From Ancylomarina longa (GTDB taxonomy: Bacteria > Bacteroidota > Bacteroidia > Bacteroidales > Marinifilaceae): a stretch of 64,000 bases of DNA. Location: positions 124,001 through 188,000 of the forward strand of contig NZ_RJJX01000001.1 of NCBI RefSeq assembly GCF_003996985.1, given 5' to 3'. A program made the translations under genes and the position numbers. Below the pieces are notes generated by a model. It had not been told where the DNA came from. It saw only the letters and a list, made by a program, of their open reading frames with translations, and did not search any database. Below are positions 9,878 to 19,051 of the stretch, in pieces (positions within the stretch are counted from its first letter, which is position 1; each line of letters starts with the position of its first letter).

Positions 9878-11011
9878 CTATGTGCTACAGATTCTTTTAA
9901 ATAGAATATTTTTAAAAGCGGTAATAAAATATTTAATATCAGTACGTAATGGATTTTTAAGATAGGATTCAATATATTTTTTTTCTGATTTTTGAATTTC
10001 TTCCAGAGTCTCAGGCAGATCTACATAAAAAGGAGGTATTATTCCTGGTTTTACCTCCATTCTTAACTTCTGCAAATCAGACTCATATAAGCTAAGATAT
10101 TGACGACTAATAGGACGAACACCAACTAATTTCATTTCTCCTCTAAGAAGATTTACAAAATTTGGAATTTCATCAATCCAAAATTTTCTTAGAATTCTAC
10201 CTATTGGTGTAATTCTGCTATCATTACAGATTTTTCCACCTTTTGTTAAATGATTTTTTTTAATGAATTCTTCTTGCAAATATTCTGAAAAAGGAACCAT
10301 GGTTCTAAGTTTGTAAACCAATATCTCCTTACCTCCTTTTCCGATTCTTTTCATTTTGAAAAGGAAGCCATAGGAAGAATATTTATCGAAAAAAGGAGCT
10401 TTTTGTTTTTTTGCTACCAAATAGATATACTTACCTGATTCATACTCATTCACGACACCATAACCACAAGCATATAATCGCCCAATCATTTCTAATTTCC
10501 GAATAGATCTATCTTTTCCTTTAGTAAGTAGAAAATAAAGATTACGAGTCAAGCTTAATTTCGGAAATACCCGATGAAAGATAAAGTGTGTAAAGTAAAC
10601 GAAGTGATTAACAGGAAAAGGATTAGTTTTAAGTATCTTTTCTTCTATTTTATACTGTGGAGTAAAGCGACAAATAAGGATTCCATTATTAGTCAACTTG
10701 TTGCTGACAGCTTCAAAAAATTCATTGATACTGATCAAGTTATTGATTGGCTCAAGACTTATCACTAATTGATATTCCTTGCCTGATAATCGTTTTATAT
10801 CCTCTGCACTCTTCGAACTGACAAATACATGTCTTGAGTTATAACGGCTAAAATACCTACTAATGAACTCGAATCCATTCTTTCCCAGTCGATTAGTAAG
10901 ATCTGAAAAATCATTAAGAAAAATGACAAAACCAGGCAGTCTCTTAAATGGAATTTCGCTCCCCCTTGCCTTTTTCAACCTCTCAATTACTTCATGTTCT
11001 TTCTTCATCAC
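9878..11011 (-). CDS. Initiating sugar (undecaprenyl-phosphate glycosyl-1-phosphate) transferase fused to a soluble N-terminal domain
   Basis: The C-terminal half (from about residue 210) is a bacterial sugar transferase (PF02397). It shows 'YKLRTMV', 'DSRITPIGRILRKFWIDEIP', 'NLLRGEMKLVGVRP' and 'KPGIIPPF', the usual catalytic Asp-Glu and arginine motifs for moving a sugar-1-phosphate to undecaprenyl phosphate. Instead of the multi-helix membrane region of WcaJ/WbaP proteins, the first 200 residues are soluble and look like a class I methyltransferase fold ('YQLVISLEPINN', 'NGILICRF'), without a clear SAM glycine motif. The membrane association probably depends on the re-entrant helix near 'FLFKMKRIGKGGKE'. 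It is the likely committed step for the repeat unit built by this operon. Confidence 0.85.
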   Translation of the reverse strand: MMKKEHEVIERLKKARGSEIPFKRLPGFVIFLNDFSDLTNRLGKNGFEFISRYFSRYNSRHVFVSSKSAEDIKRLSGKEYQLVISLEPINNLISINEFFEAVSNKLTNNGILICRFTPQYKIEEKILKTNPFPVNHFVYFTHFIFHRVFPKLSLTRNLYFLLTKGKDRSIRKLEMIGRLYACGYGVVNEYESGKYIYLVAKKQKAPFFDKYSSYGFLFKMKRIGKGGKEILVYKLRTMVPFSEYLQEEFIKKNHLTKGGKICNDSRITPIGRILRKFWIDEIPNFVNLLRGEMKLVGVRPISRQYLSLYESDLQKLRMEVKPGIIPPFYVDLPETLEEIQKSEKKYIESYLKNPLRTDIKYFITAFKNILFKRICST

Positions 11012-11247
11012 AAGACATTTTATTCACCATAAGAACAATGCAACACAATATTTAACATAACAACTTTAACGATACTGTTGATTCTTTGAAAATCTACCTC
11101 TTCACCATTGATTTCCTTTTCTTGCCATAAATATCAATGAATATTAGTCGAATAAGCACAAGCTTATGAAGTATTTTCAATAGTAAGTTATTCAGTCTAT
11201 TATGTGAAAAATTAATATTGAACCAAGTTTAATAATATTTAATAAAG
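11012..11247. other. 236-bp intergenic gap inside the capsule operon
   Basis: This is the largest gap within the otherwise tight operon. It is AT-rich and no gene, hairpin or promoter was recognised, so an internal promoter is possible but not supported. Confidence 0.4.
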
Positions 11248-12078
11248 CTAAGCAATAAGCCAATTTAGGTCTCTGAAATGAATCAATAACTTCTTAACAG
11301 GATTTTTAATATTTTGCAAAATTAATTCCTTACACCAAATTGAATTTAATTGATTCCAACGTTGCGGATGAAAAGTCATCATAATTTTGGATGGTAACAA
11401 ATCATTATCTATAGCATTAATAATATCAAATGAAGTTTTAAAAACCATGCCATTTTTTTCCCAAATCATTTGCTGTCCATTAATCTTGTCTCTTACACTC
11501 ACATTAAAACCATCCCATCGTCTACCGGTATCCGTTAAATATAAAACCTCATTAAAATCAATATCGATATAGGACTCCCCTATAATTCCAAAATCTGTGT
11601 AATCAAATTTCTTCCACAAATCCTTGTTATTGAATTTAGAAATTGGACTCCCGTGCATACAAATGGTTTCTATTGGTGCTAGTTCACGGAGCCGTTTCAG
11701 TTGAGTTTGAAAATCCAAGATACCCATGTCTAGAAGATGATTTTTATTCTTTACAGATCTAAAACCTTTGGCTACAGTATCTAAATTTTCATAATGATAA
11801 CCAATTTCGTGCCCCATACCGGCGATTTCTTTGATAATATCTTCATTCATACTGGTTTCAACTGTCCTAAAATAGTAGCTTCCCATAATTTCAAATGATT
11901 TCTGAATGGAAGCTAGAATTAAGGCATTTTCAGGCATTCTGTCAACATCATTACGCAATAAAATTACTTTCTCTTTTGGTTTGGTAAGATATTCTGAGAA
12001 TGTCTGAAATTCGTATCCTTTCGTCTTAAAACAGAGAAGTATTTTTTTGTATATATCTAACGTAAAATCAAACTGCAA
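11248..12078 (-). CDS. Polysaccharide deacetylase-like protein
   Basis: The product is a NodB-homology (carbohydrate esterase 4)-like protein. The segment 'VILLRNDVDRMPENAL' matches the metal-binding 'HDVD' motif with Asn in place of the first His, 'GHEIGYHYENLD' matches the H-x3-H motif, and 'TFHPQRWNQL' supplies a late His. In capsule clusters such enzymes are thought to deacetylate GlcNAc-type residues or to be catalytically altered relatives. The length (276 residues) is normal, and it has no signal peptide, so it would act in the cytoplasm before export. It sits between the sugar transferase and a FemAB-like gene. Whether it is an active hydrolase is uncertain. Confidence 0.75.
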   Translation of the reverse strand: MQFDFTLDIYKKILLCFKTKGYEFQTFSEYLTKPKEKVILLRNDVDRMPENALILASIQKSFEIMGSYYFRTVETSMNEDIIKEIAGMGHEIGYHYENLDTVAKGFRSVKNKNHLLDMGILDFQTQLKRLRELAPIETICMHGSPISKFNNKDLWKKFDYTDFGIIGESYIDIDFNEVLYLTDTGRRWDGFNVSVRDKINGQQMIWEKNGMVFKTSFDIINAIDNDLLPSKIMMTFHPQRWNQLNSIWCKELILQNIKNPVKKLLIHFRDLNWLIA

Positions 12079-12133
12079 AACAAAATTTTAAATTTGTGAT
12101 AACTTGAATCAGAGACTTTAAGAAAAATAATTC

Positions 12134-13192
12134 CTAAGCTTTAAACCTCTGCCATAAATAGAAAGCTCTCTTTGCAATATGAAATAGAATAGGGTGATGA
12201 ACTTTTTCAAATCGACCGGGATTAGTCACCTCGCCGCCAAATTTCATCTTGTAGCTTCTAACACTATAAGGAATATTAGGATTCCCAGCACCTGCAAAAT
12301 CAAAAACAGTATAGCCGTTATTTTTTCCCCAAAGAATTAATTCCCAATTAATCAAATCATTGGCACATCTATTGTTATACTTCTGATAAGAACCAGCATA
12401 AAATACATACAATGTTTTTTTAAAAGTCAAAACAAATCTGGTGGCTATTATTCTCCCTTCTGCGATGACTGAAAAAGTTAATAGATTGACCTGATCAGAC
12501 AATTTTTCACGTAAATTCTCAAAGAATTCTATTTTAGGATACGGAAGTTTAATTCTATGATAAACTTCTTTTAAAATATTATATGCTTCTGCTAAATCAG
12601 ATTTTTGACTGTCCTGTCTAAACTCAAGATATTCTCTATATGCCTTTCTAATTCGATTCCTCTTTTTTTTGTTTATATTTTGCCAGAGATTTTTCTCAGG
12701 TTTCGTGAGGTCAATTAATACATTCAAATGATCGATAAATCGGAAACCGTATTTTTGAAATACCATCCTATTAATAGATGAATCAGTCCAATTTCTAATC
12801 TGTGAATACAAAATCCTATTCTTTACAATGCTATTATATTTCTGTAATATTAAATTTAAAACACCCTCATCATCTTCAGCTATCAGCGGTCCTCCTCTTA
12901 TAATAGACCTTTTAGCAAAATTTCCGACAACTCCTTTTGCTTCCTTTTGAATAACTGCAAGCATTATTCCTTTAATTCTATGATCTTGTAGCACGGCAAT
13001 AAGAATAGGTTTAAACCCTTCCGTTCCATTGAACACTTCATACATTTCAGGGGTTTGGAAAATATTTCCTTGTGGATGATGGTAAACAAAATTACTCCAA
13101 AGTTTTCTTTCTAAACAGGAAGAATTGAGCACAATCTCAAGATCCGTACTCCTGCCAACGTGTTTTGTATGTATAGCAGTATTATTTGCCAT
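12134..13192 (-). CDS. FemAB/GNAT-family peptidyl- or acyltransferase-like protein
   Basis: The fold signature of double-GNAT FemAB-like proteins is visible. An N-terminal 'GNIFQTPEMYEVFNGTEGFK' is followed by a basic segment ('NKKKRNRIRKAYREYLEFRQ') and a C-terminal GNAT core ('VIAEGRIIATRFVL', 'YVFYAGSY', 'FDFAGAGNPN', 'SYKMKFGGEV'). In lipid II pathways FemABX enzymes add amino acids from aminoacyl-tRNA; in capsule clusters the homologues may attach amino acids or acyl groups to sugars. The start overlaps the preceding glycosyltransferase gene by 11 bp. The function here is inferred; a peptide-like or aminoacyl substituent on the polymer would be consistent with it. Confidence 0.72.
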   Translation of the reverse strand: MANNTAIHTKHVGRSTDLEIVLNSSCLERKLWSNFVYHHPQGNIFQTPEMYEVFNGTEGFKPILIAVLQDHRIKGIMLAVIQKEAKGVVGNFAKRSIIRGGPLIAEDDEGVLNLILQKYNSIVKNRILYSQIRNWTDSSINRMVFQKYGFRFIDHLNVLIDLTKPEKNLWQNINKKKRNRIRKAYREYLEFRQDSQKSDLAEAYNILKEVYHRIKLPYPKIEFFENLREKLSDQVNLLTFSVIAEGRIIATRFVLTFKKTLYVFYAGSYQKYNNRCANDLINWELILWGKNNGYTVFDFAGAGNPNIPYSVRSYKMKFGGEVTNPGRFEKVHHPILFHIAKRAFYLWQRFKA

Positions 13193-14282
13193 TTATAAAT
13201 TTTTCGAATACGCATTTATATTCTTCTGCAATTTTCGACCATAGATAACTAGTTTGTAATCGCTGATAAGCATTCATCGCAAAAACTTTCATTTTTCCAG
13301 GATGTTCAGAAGCATATCTAATCTTTTCAGAAAGATCCTTCACATTATTCACCTTGAAAAATAGCACCTCTTCATCTCCGAAAACATCCCTGTTCTCAGG
13401 AATATCAGAACAAATTATCGGAACCTTTAAAGCTGCCACTTCTAATAACATCATAGACATGGATTCATTTACGGAAGGAAAGACAAAGAATTTACTACTA
13501 AAAATGATTTCGAAAAGTTTTCTCTTGTCTTTAATTAAACCAATAAAACGTACACCTCCCACTTTCTCTTTCAATCGTAACAGCTCTTTTTTATAAATTA
13601 AATTTTGTTTTAAATCTCCCATTATAACCGCATTTTCTCTTCTCTCTAGTAAATCCAAAGCTTCTAAAAATGTATGACAACCTTTATCCGGTAACATTCT
13701 ACCTGCTGCAAAAGAGATATAATCCTTCTTTTCTGTTTCTATTTTGATATTTGTATTAACTCCGTTGGGAATGTATTTTAATTTCTCTTTCGGTAACAAT
13801 TTACCGACAATCCGTTGATCTTTAAGAGAAACTGTTGTTATAAAATTAGCATGCTTAAGAAAATAACGATCTTCAAACTCAAATAAGAATTTATATCGTA
13901 CCCATTTCGACGTAAGTACCATTCCGTGAGTTGTTACTATTATAGGATAGCGCAATTTGAGAAGAGGAATTACAAAGCTGGCATCGCGATGGTGTAAGTG
14001 AATCAGATCATATTTACGAAATAAAAGGGCATCTAAAGCTGATCGTAAATAATAAAAAATAGCATTGATCTTTTCAAAAGGTAATTTTCTAAACACTATT
14101 TGAAAACTATTTCTAAAATAGCCAGATTTTAAATTGGTGTGAGAACTAACGGCATAAATCGTAAAATCAAACTCATTTGCGAGATTGGCAATAATGTTTT
14201 CTCCTACTGCAGCAGCACCTCCATAAGCCGGAAGTCCCTTTAAGCCAATCACACCGATTTTGGATTTATCAACCTCCTTCAT
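13182..14282 (-). CDS. Glycosyltransferase family 4
   Basis: This is a GT-B fold enzyme. The N-terminal acceptor domain starts 'IGVIGLKGLPAYGGAAAVGE', a variant often seen in rhamnosyl- or mannosyltransferases of exopolysaccharide clusters. The C-terminal donor domain shows 'FAAGRMLPDKGCHTFLEAL' and the E-x7-E motif region 'FVFPSVNESMSMMLLEVAAL'. It uses a nucleotide sugar to extend the lipid-linked repeat unit at the inner membrane. It overlaps the FemAB-like gene by 11 bp and follows the next glycosyltransferase gene by 26 bp, so it is cotranscribed. Sugar specificity cannot be read from sequence. Confidence 0.9.
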   Translation of the reverse strand: MKEVDKSKIGVIGLKGLPAYGGAAAVGENIIANLANEFDFTIYAVSSHTNLKSGYFRNSFQIVFRKLPFEKINAIFYYLRSALDALLFRKYDLIHLHHRDASFVIPLLKLRYPIIVTTHGMVLTSKWVRYKFLFEFEDRYFLKHANFITTVSLKDQRIVGKLLPKEKLKYIPNGVNTNIKIETEKKDYISFAAGRMLPDKGCHTFLEALDLLERRENAVIMGDLKQNLIYKKELLRLKEKVGGVRFIGLIKDKRKLFEIIFSSKFFVFPSVNESMSMMLLEVAALKVPIICSDIPENRDVFGDEEVLFFKVNNVKDLSEKIRYASEHPGKMKVFAMNAYQRLQTSYLWSKIAEEYKCVFEKFINGK

Positions 14283-14308
14283 ATGATAACAACTTTTAAT
14301 AAAAAAAA

Positions 14309-15463
14309 TTAATTTTTGAGTATTTCTTTGTAAAATTCTATAGTTTGAGCAGCCACATTACGCGGATGGAACTTTTTCAGGGCCTCTTCTCTAGCATTCG
14401 TCGCAAAATCCGAATAAGAAACATCACCTTTACAAAATCTCAATAAGTAGTTTCCCAACTCAATTGAGTTATTTGTCCGAAATACAAAACCTGATTCTTC
14501 ATGAGTAATCATTTCTGTAACACCTCCAACATCTGTTGCAATTACAGGACGACCGGCAGCCATTGCTTCTGCTATACTAACCGGTAATGATTCTTGTAGC
14601 GAAGGCAAAACAAAAAGATCGGCCTCCCCATATAATTCAAGTACTTCAGATTGACTTTTCCACCCTAAAATCCTTATATCATCCTGTAAGTTATTGTCCG
14701 TGATAAATTGTAATATCTTATTTTTATAGGCTTCGTCTTTAAAACCACCTATCACATCAAGTTTTAATCCGTTTATCTGTCCTTTAATTCTTTGCATTTC
14801 TTTTAAAAGACATAGGAGGTTTTTTCGTGGATTAATAACTCCAACATAAACTATTCTCTTACCAAAAGTGCGATGGATTTTCAAGTCAAAGAATACTGGA
14901 TTAACAGGATTGTAAATTAGTTTACCTTTATACTGGTCATTCCCTTTTAATTCTTCTAAAAATCTTCGATTGTAATTTGAGATGAATGTGTAATTTCTAA
15001 ACTTTGGAAAATAATAGCGTTCAACCAATTTTTTAAATCCAAATTTCAACTTGTCAAATTTGGTATTTTGATAATTGATTTCCTCAGCCATTATGCCATG
15101 TTGAGTAATCACCAAATTTCTCTTGCAGAGTCCTCTTAAACAAAACAAAATAGGAGATGCCCCCTGCACATGCACAATATCGGCTTTAAACTCTAATATA
15201 ATTTTCTGAATTGCTTTTCTAGCATCAAAAAGATAATAAAACAGAATTCCTCCTACTGGTCTTTTCTTTCGCAAATATTGAATCTTAATATTATGGGCAT
15301 ATTTCACAGTACTTTCATGATCTGATTTTCCAAGAGAAAGAATAAGAAAACTTATCTCCGGGAATAATTCAAAACCTTTCATTAGATTTATTATAACAGC
15401 ATCTACACCACTTTTCACAAAATCAAGATTCTGAGGAAGAGAACTTATTATTAAAACTTTCAT
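14309..15463 (-). CDS. Glycosyltransferase family 4
   Basis: This GT-B protein of 384 residues has an N-terminal domain with 'VHVQGASPILFCLRG' and 'ITQHGI', and a donor-binding domain with 'VYVGVINPRKNLLCLLKEM' and the characteristic 'FVLPSLQESLPVSIAEAMAA' followed by 'GRPVIATDVGG'. It is predicted to act on the cytoplasmic face, adding one residue of the capsule repeat unit. It sits between the putative polymerase and another GT4 gene, with gaps of 26 and 35 bp. Donor and acceptor are unknown. Confidence 0.91.
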   Translation of the reverse strand: MKVLIISSLPQNLDFVKSGVDAVIINLMKGFELFPEISFLILSLGKSDHESTVKYAHNIKIQYLRKKRPVGGILFYYLFDARKAIQKIILEFKADIVHVQGASPILFCLRGLCKRNLVITQHGIMAEEINYQNTKFDKLKFGFKKLVERYYFPKFRNYTFISNYNRRFLEELKGNDQYKGKLIYNPVNPVFFDLKIHRTFGKRIVYVGVINPRKNLLCLLKEMQRIKGQINGLKLDVIGGFKDEAYKNKILQFITDNNLQDDIRILGWKSQSEVLELYGEADLFVLPSLQESLPVSIAEAMAAGRPVIATDVGGVTEMITHEESGFVFRTNNSIELGNYLLRFCKGDVSYSDFATNAREEALKKFHPRNVAAQTIEFYKEILKN

Positions 15464-15498
15464 CCTAATATAATTTTCTTTTAGATTTTCCTGGAATT

Positions 15499-16779
15499 TT
15501 AAAAATGGACAAGTTTTGAGAAATAGTTCGTATTGTATTTTTGATCAAGTAAGATAAGGCCTAGTAAGACAAAATAAAGTCCTTTAAGGTATTCATATCT
15601 TAAGAAAACATTCGAATAAATTATGGTGTCGATAAAAAATACAATGGTGAGAACCAAAAATGATAAATAGACCGGATTACTTTTGTATTTTTTTAAAACA
15701 AGGGAGAACAACCTAATGTAAAAGAACATATAGATAAGTGTTCCTAATACTCCAACTTGCAGAAGCAACCAGATCAAAGCCATTCTACCACCATACCTCA
15801 CTCCATATTCATTTTTCATTGTTCCCTCTCGGGCATTATATTTTGACTCTATTAACTTGCCTGCCCCATCGCCAAATAGCATTTCTTCCTTGTTTTCTTT
15901 CAAAGTATAATTGATGAAATATATCAAACCGTCTTTTCTTCTCATTTGATACTTATCATTTGAACCTGAATTAGTGTAATTGTCTACATAGCTTACGATA
16001 TAATTCAAATCAAAACTTCCCCAAATACGATGTTCCGGATTAAGCGTTTTATTTGTTCTTGCCGTTAAATAAAATACACCAACCCCCATTACGCAAACCA
16101 ATGCTATTTTATTTATCAGACCTTGGAAATATCTTCTTCTTTCCAACTTTACAAATAAGAGACCGCAAATGAAAAGAACTATTGGTATAAATATCAAAAT
16201 TGCTCTTTTATTACCAACTATTCCGAAAAGACTAAAACAAAGTATATAAAACAGGTATTTACTTTTATTTTCAAACAGATACAAACAAAATAAAATTGTG
16301 ATTAGGAAGAGTGGGAAAATTGTAGATACACTACCTGCATTGATAGATAAAGTTCCGATCCCACCATGTTCTGTTTGACCAATCAGTAAGAATTTGATAA
16401 ATATTGCCGGAATTTGAATAAGGATGAGAATTTTGATGAAGGAAACAATTCTTGAAATCAATAATGGACTTGTTTCATTCACCAATACAATAAAGTAAGA
16501 ATAAGATAATACCGTATAGATAAGAAAATAAAGCAATGAAAAAGTATCAATTTGATTTAAAAATGAACTAATTACTGCCACTCCTACAAATCCAATAATC
16601 CACCATACAAAAGGATATTTTAATTGATTTCCTTTTGCAATAAAGGTGTATGTAAATAAGATTCCGCTAACTAATGGAATTCCTATTTTGTAAATAGCGG
16701 AATTTAAGTCTAACAATTGAAAAATTCCAGTGCAGAAAATCAACCCCCAATACAAATAATGAAGAACCAACCTAAGCAT
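15499..16779 (-). CDS. Wzy-type O-antigen/capsule polymerase (membrane protein)
   Basis: The 426-residue hydrophobic protein has about 10-12 membrane helices with one long hydrophilic loop (about residues 240-320, including 'KYNAREGTMKNEYGVRYGGR'), the topology of O-antigen polymerases. Wzy proteins join lipid-linked repeat units in the periplasm and are poorly conserved in sequence, so the call rests on topology and position beside a flippase, glycosyltransferases and a Wzc-type co-polymerase. Its start overlaps the end of the upstream glycosyltransferase gene by 8 bp. Confidence 0.75.
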   Translation of the reverse strand: MLRLVLHYLYWGLIFCTGIFQLLDLNSAIYKIGIPLVSGILFTYTFIAKGNQLKYPFVWWIIGFVGVAVISSFLNQIDTFSLLYFLIYTVLSYSYFIVLVNETSPLLISRIVSFIKILILIQIPAIFIKFLLIGQTEHGGIGTLSINAGSVSTIFPLFLITILFCLYLFENKSKYLFYILCFSLFGIVGNKRAILIFIPIVLFICGLLFVKLERRRYFQGLINKIALVCVMGVGVFYLTARTNKTLNPEHRIWGSFDLNYIVSYVDNYTNSGSNDKYQMRRKDGLIYFINYTLKENKEEMLFGDGAGKLIESKYNAREGTMKNEYGVRYGGRMALIWLLLQVGVLGTLIYMFFYIRLFSLVLKKYKSNPVYLSFLVLTIVFFIDTIIYSNVFLRYEYLKGLYFVLLGLILLDQKYNTNYFSKLVHF

Positions 16780-17854
16780 CAGAAATTAGCATATTTAAAT
16801 ACGGTTTCAAGTTTGTGTTAATAATTCTGTCCCATGTGTAATTTGCTAATGAATTTACAACGGAAGAATATGTGTAATTATTTCTGTTGTGATAGTATTT
16901 TACTAATGCATTGCAAAAAGAACTGGATGAGTCGTTACATAAGATTCCATTCTCCTCAGTTAGTAAGTTTGAATTCTCAAAAGTTGCAGTTCCAATACAA
17001 ACCATACCGGCAAGAATGTATTCAAAAGTTTTGGTTGGTGGTTGAAAATCAAAATAAGGTGTAATTGGTATATAACAAATTCCAATATTAGATTCTCTGT
17101 AATAGTCATGAATTTCATGTAAATTTTTTCGTCCGTGAAATTTCACTATTGCATTCAAGTTTAAATCATTAATAGTTTCTCTAAGCAAGTTTTCTTCAAT
17201 TTCAGATCCAAAGCCGAATATATTGTAAGTACATGCAATATCGACACCGTATTTCTTATGAAACATTGAAAATCCCAGTACTGTTTCATGCAGTTTTCTA
17301 TGATTTAAGGTGCCAACATATAATAATTTCATACTGTTATAACCGCAATTACTATTATTTAATTTTTCGGCACCTAAAGGTAACCAATGGCATTTTTTAG
17401 GATTTAGATTTAAATGCTTAATTAAGCCCCTAGAAATAATGGTGATATGATCAAAAAAATAACTTTCGAAACGAAGTTGCCAATTCTGAAACCAATTAAT
17501 TAAAGGATTCTCCTTAACAGAACCAGTTCGAACATCTAAAACTATTTGCTTTTTGGCAGATAATAATTTGAGTAGAAAACAAAACTTAAAACTGTATGAG
17601 AAGACAATATCATAATTAGATTGGGATATTTCCAGATACACATATTTCAACCATCTGAGATATCTTGTAATCCTGTTTCCTGCTAAAGGCACATATTTAA
17701 TTTGAACATCGCAAAGGCTCACTTTTTTTAATCCCTCATCGAAACAAAGAACCGTTATTAAATATTCTTCCTTTAGATATTTACAGTAATAGTAATAATC
17801 GGTTAGATAGCCAAATTGGCTGGGAGAAATGAGAAGTAGCTTCTTTTTCTGCAT
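16772..17854 (-). CDS. Glycosyltransferase (GT4-like), paralogue of the next gene upstream
   Basis: This GT-B enzyme begins 'LLLISPSQFGYLTDYYYYCK'. The donor domain has 'KLLYVGTLNHRKLHETVLGF', 'VKFHGRKNLHEIHDYYRESN' and 'KTFEYILAGM'. The same blocks occur in the same order in the product of 17935-18999 ('SQFGYITEHYYYSRYLK', 'LLYIGTLDKRRIEETLEGL', 'FHGRKTIEELSEFFYKANIG'), so the two are tandem paralogues. They may add related sugars or successive copies of one sugar. It overlaps the polymerase gene by 8 bp. Confidence 0.86.
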   Translation of the reverse strand: MQKKKLLLISPSQFGYLTDYYYYCKYLKEEYLITVLCFDEGLKKVSLCDVQIKYVPLAGNRITRYLRWLKYVYLEISQSNYDIVFSYSFKFCFLLKLLSAKKQIVLDVRTGSVKENPLINWFQNWQLRFESYFFDHITIISRGLIKHLNLNPKKCHWLPLGAEKLNNSNCGYNSMKLLYVGTLNHRKLHETVLGFSMFHKKYGVDIACTYNIFGFGSEIEENLLRETINDLNLNAIVKFHGRKNLHEIHDYYRESNIGICYIPITPYFDFQPPTKTFEYILAGMVCIGTATFENSNLLTEENGILCNDSSSSFCNALVKYYHNRNNYTYSSVVNSLANYTWDRIINTNLKPYLNMLISDA

Positions 17855-17934
17855 TTGGTACAGATTTTGCGAAATTATAATCTAATAAATCTTGTGAAAT
17901 TTAAAATACTTTCAAAACAATGTGACTTAACATT

Positions 17935-18999
17935 TCAACTTGTACAATTCTCAAGATATGGTTCAAGCTTATTCACAATTATATTTTCCCAAGAATACTT
18001 TTCTACAGTTTTCTTAATATCTTCAGAATTAAAGTTTTTTATTGATTTAATTAGAGTTGTTAATCCATTTGCAAAAGCTTCCGATGTATCATCAATCAAA
18101 ATTCCATTTTTTTCATTGACTATTTGTTTCATTTCAAAAGTTTTTGTAGCAATAACTGGCATGCCGTTAATTAGATACTCGAGAGTTTTTAAAGCAGGCT
18201 GACATTCGTAACATTTAATTATGGGAATATAAGCAACACCAATATTGGCTTTATAAAAAAATTCCGACAATTCTTCAATTGTTTTTCTACCATGAAAAAA
18301 AACAATATCTCTTAGTTGAAGTTCTTCAATCTTCTTTTTTATCTTTTCAACAATTTCCCGACTTCCAAAACCGACAATATCGTACCTCAAACTATCAACG
18401 AATGTATTTTGGTCTATAAATAATTTTAGTCCTTCCAGAGTTTCCTCTATTCTTCTTTTATCCAATGTTCCTATATAAAGAAGATTAATTTTATCAAATA
18501 CTTTAGGAGATTTAATCCTATTTACAGCTCCAATTGGAAGACAATCATAATTTCTGATATTAAGTTCTTTGGCTAAACTATGAGTATTAATTAACCGATT
18601 TTTAAAGAATAAAGATTCGAGTCGAAGTATAGAGTTCGATTTAGTAACCTTTTTCCCTGTAAGCCCAATAGAACCAGTTCTTATATCCAAAACTAACTTC
18701 TTAAATGGCAATATCAATCTCAACAAAAAACAAAATCGAAAATAACTTATTAACATTATATTAATCTTGTTTGACATGCACATATGAATTACTCTAAAAT
18801 AAAAAAGGAACAAAGTCAAATAGCGATTCTTATAAGGCTTATAATAAATAACCTTCACCCCATTCATTTTAATTTTATCCAAACCCAAATCATAGCACAG
18901 CACCTTTACATTGTTATTCGTTTTTAAGTATCGACTATAATAATAATGTTCGGTTATATATCCAAACTGGCTTCCCATAGTAACAATAAGAATATCCAT
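17935..18999 (-). CDS. Glycosyltransferase (GT4-like), tandem paralogue
   Basis: Partner of the neighbouring glycosyltransferase, with matching N-terminal 'GSQFGYITEHYYYSRYLK', a middle 'KKLVLDIRTGSIG' (compare 'KQIVLDVRTGSV' in the paralogue) and the donor-site 'LKTLEYLINGMPVIATKTFE'. Two ATG codons are adjacent (19002 and 18999); the second gives MDILIV, which lines up with the paralogue. The 80-bp gap to the next gene holds nothing evident. Divergence between the copies is high, so the duplication is old. Confidence 0.86.
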   Translation of the reverse strand: MDILIVTMGSQFGYITEHYYYSRYLKTNNNVKVLCYDLGLDKIKMNGVKVIYYKPYKNRYLTLFLFYFRVIHMCMSNKINIMLISYFRFCFLLRLILPFKKLVLDIRTGSIGLTGKKVTKSNSILRLESLFFKNRLINTHSLAKELNIRNYDCLPIGAVNRIKSPKVFDKINLLYIGTLDKRRIEETLEGLKLFIDQNTFVDSLRYDIVGFGSREIVEKIKKKIEELQLRDIVFFHGRKTIEELSEFFYKANIGVAYIPIIKCYECQPALKTLEYLINGMPVIATKTFEMKQIVNEKNGILIDDTSEAFANGLTTLIKSIKNFNSEDIKKTVEKYSWENIIVNKLEPYLENCTS

Positions 19000-19051
19000 C
19001 ATTCTAATTTTTCCACTAGTTAATTACTACACTATTCATTATATATTCGCA

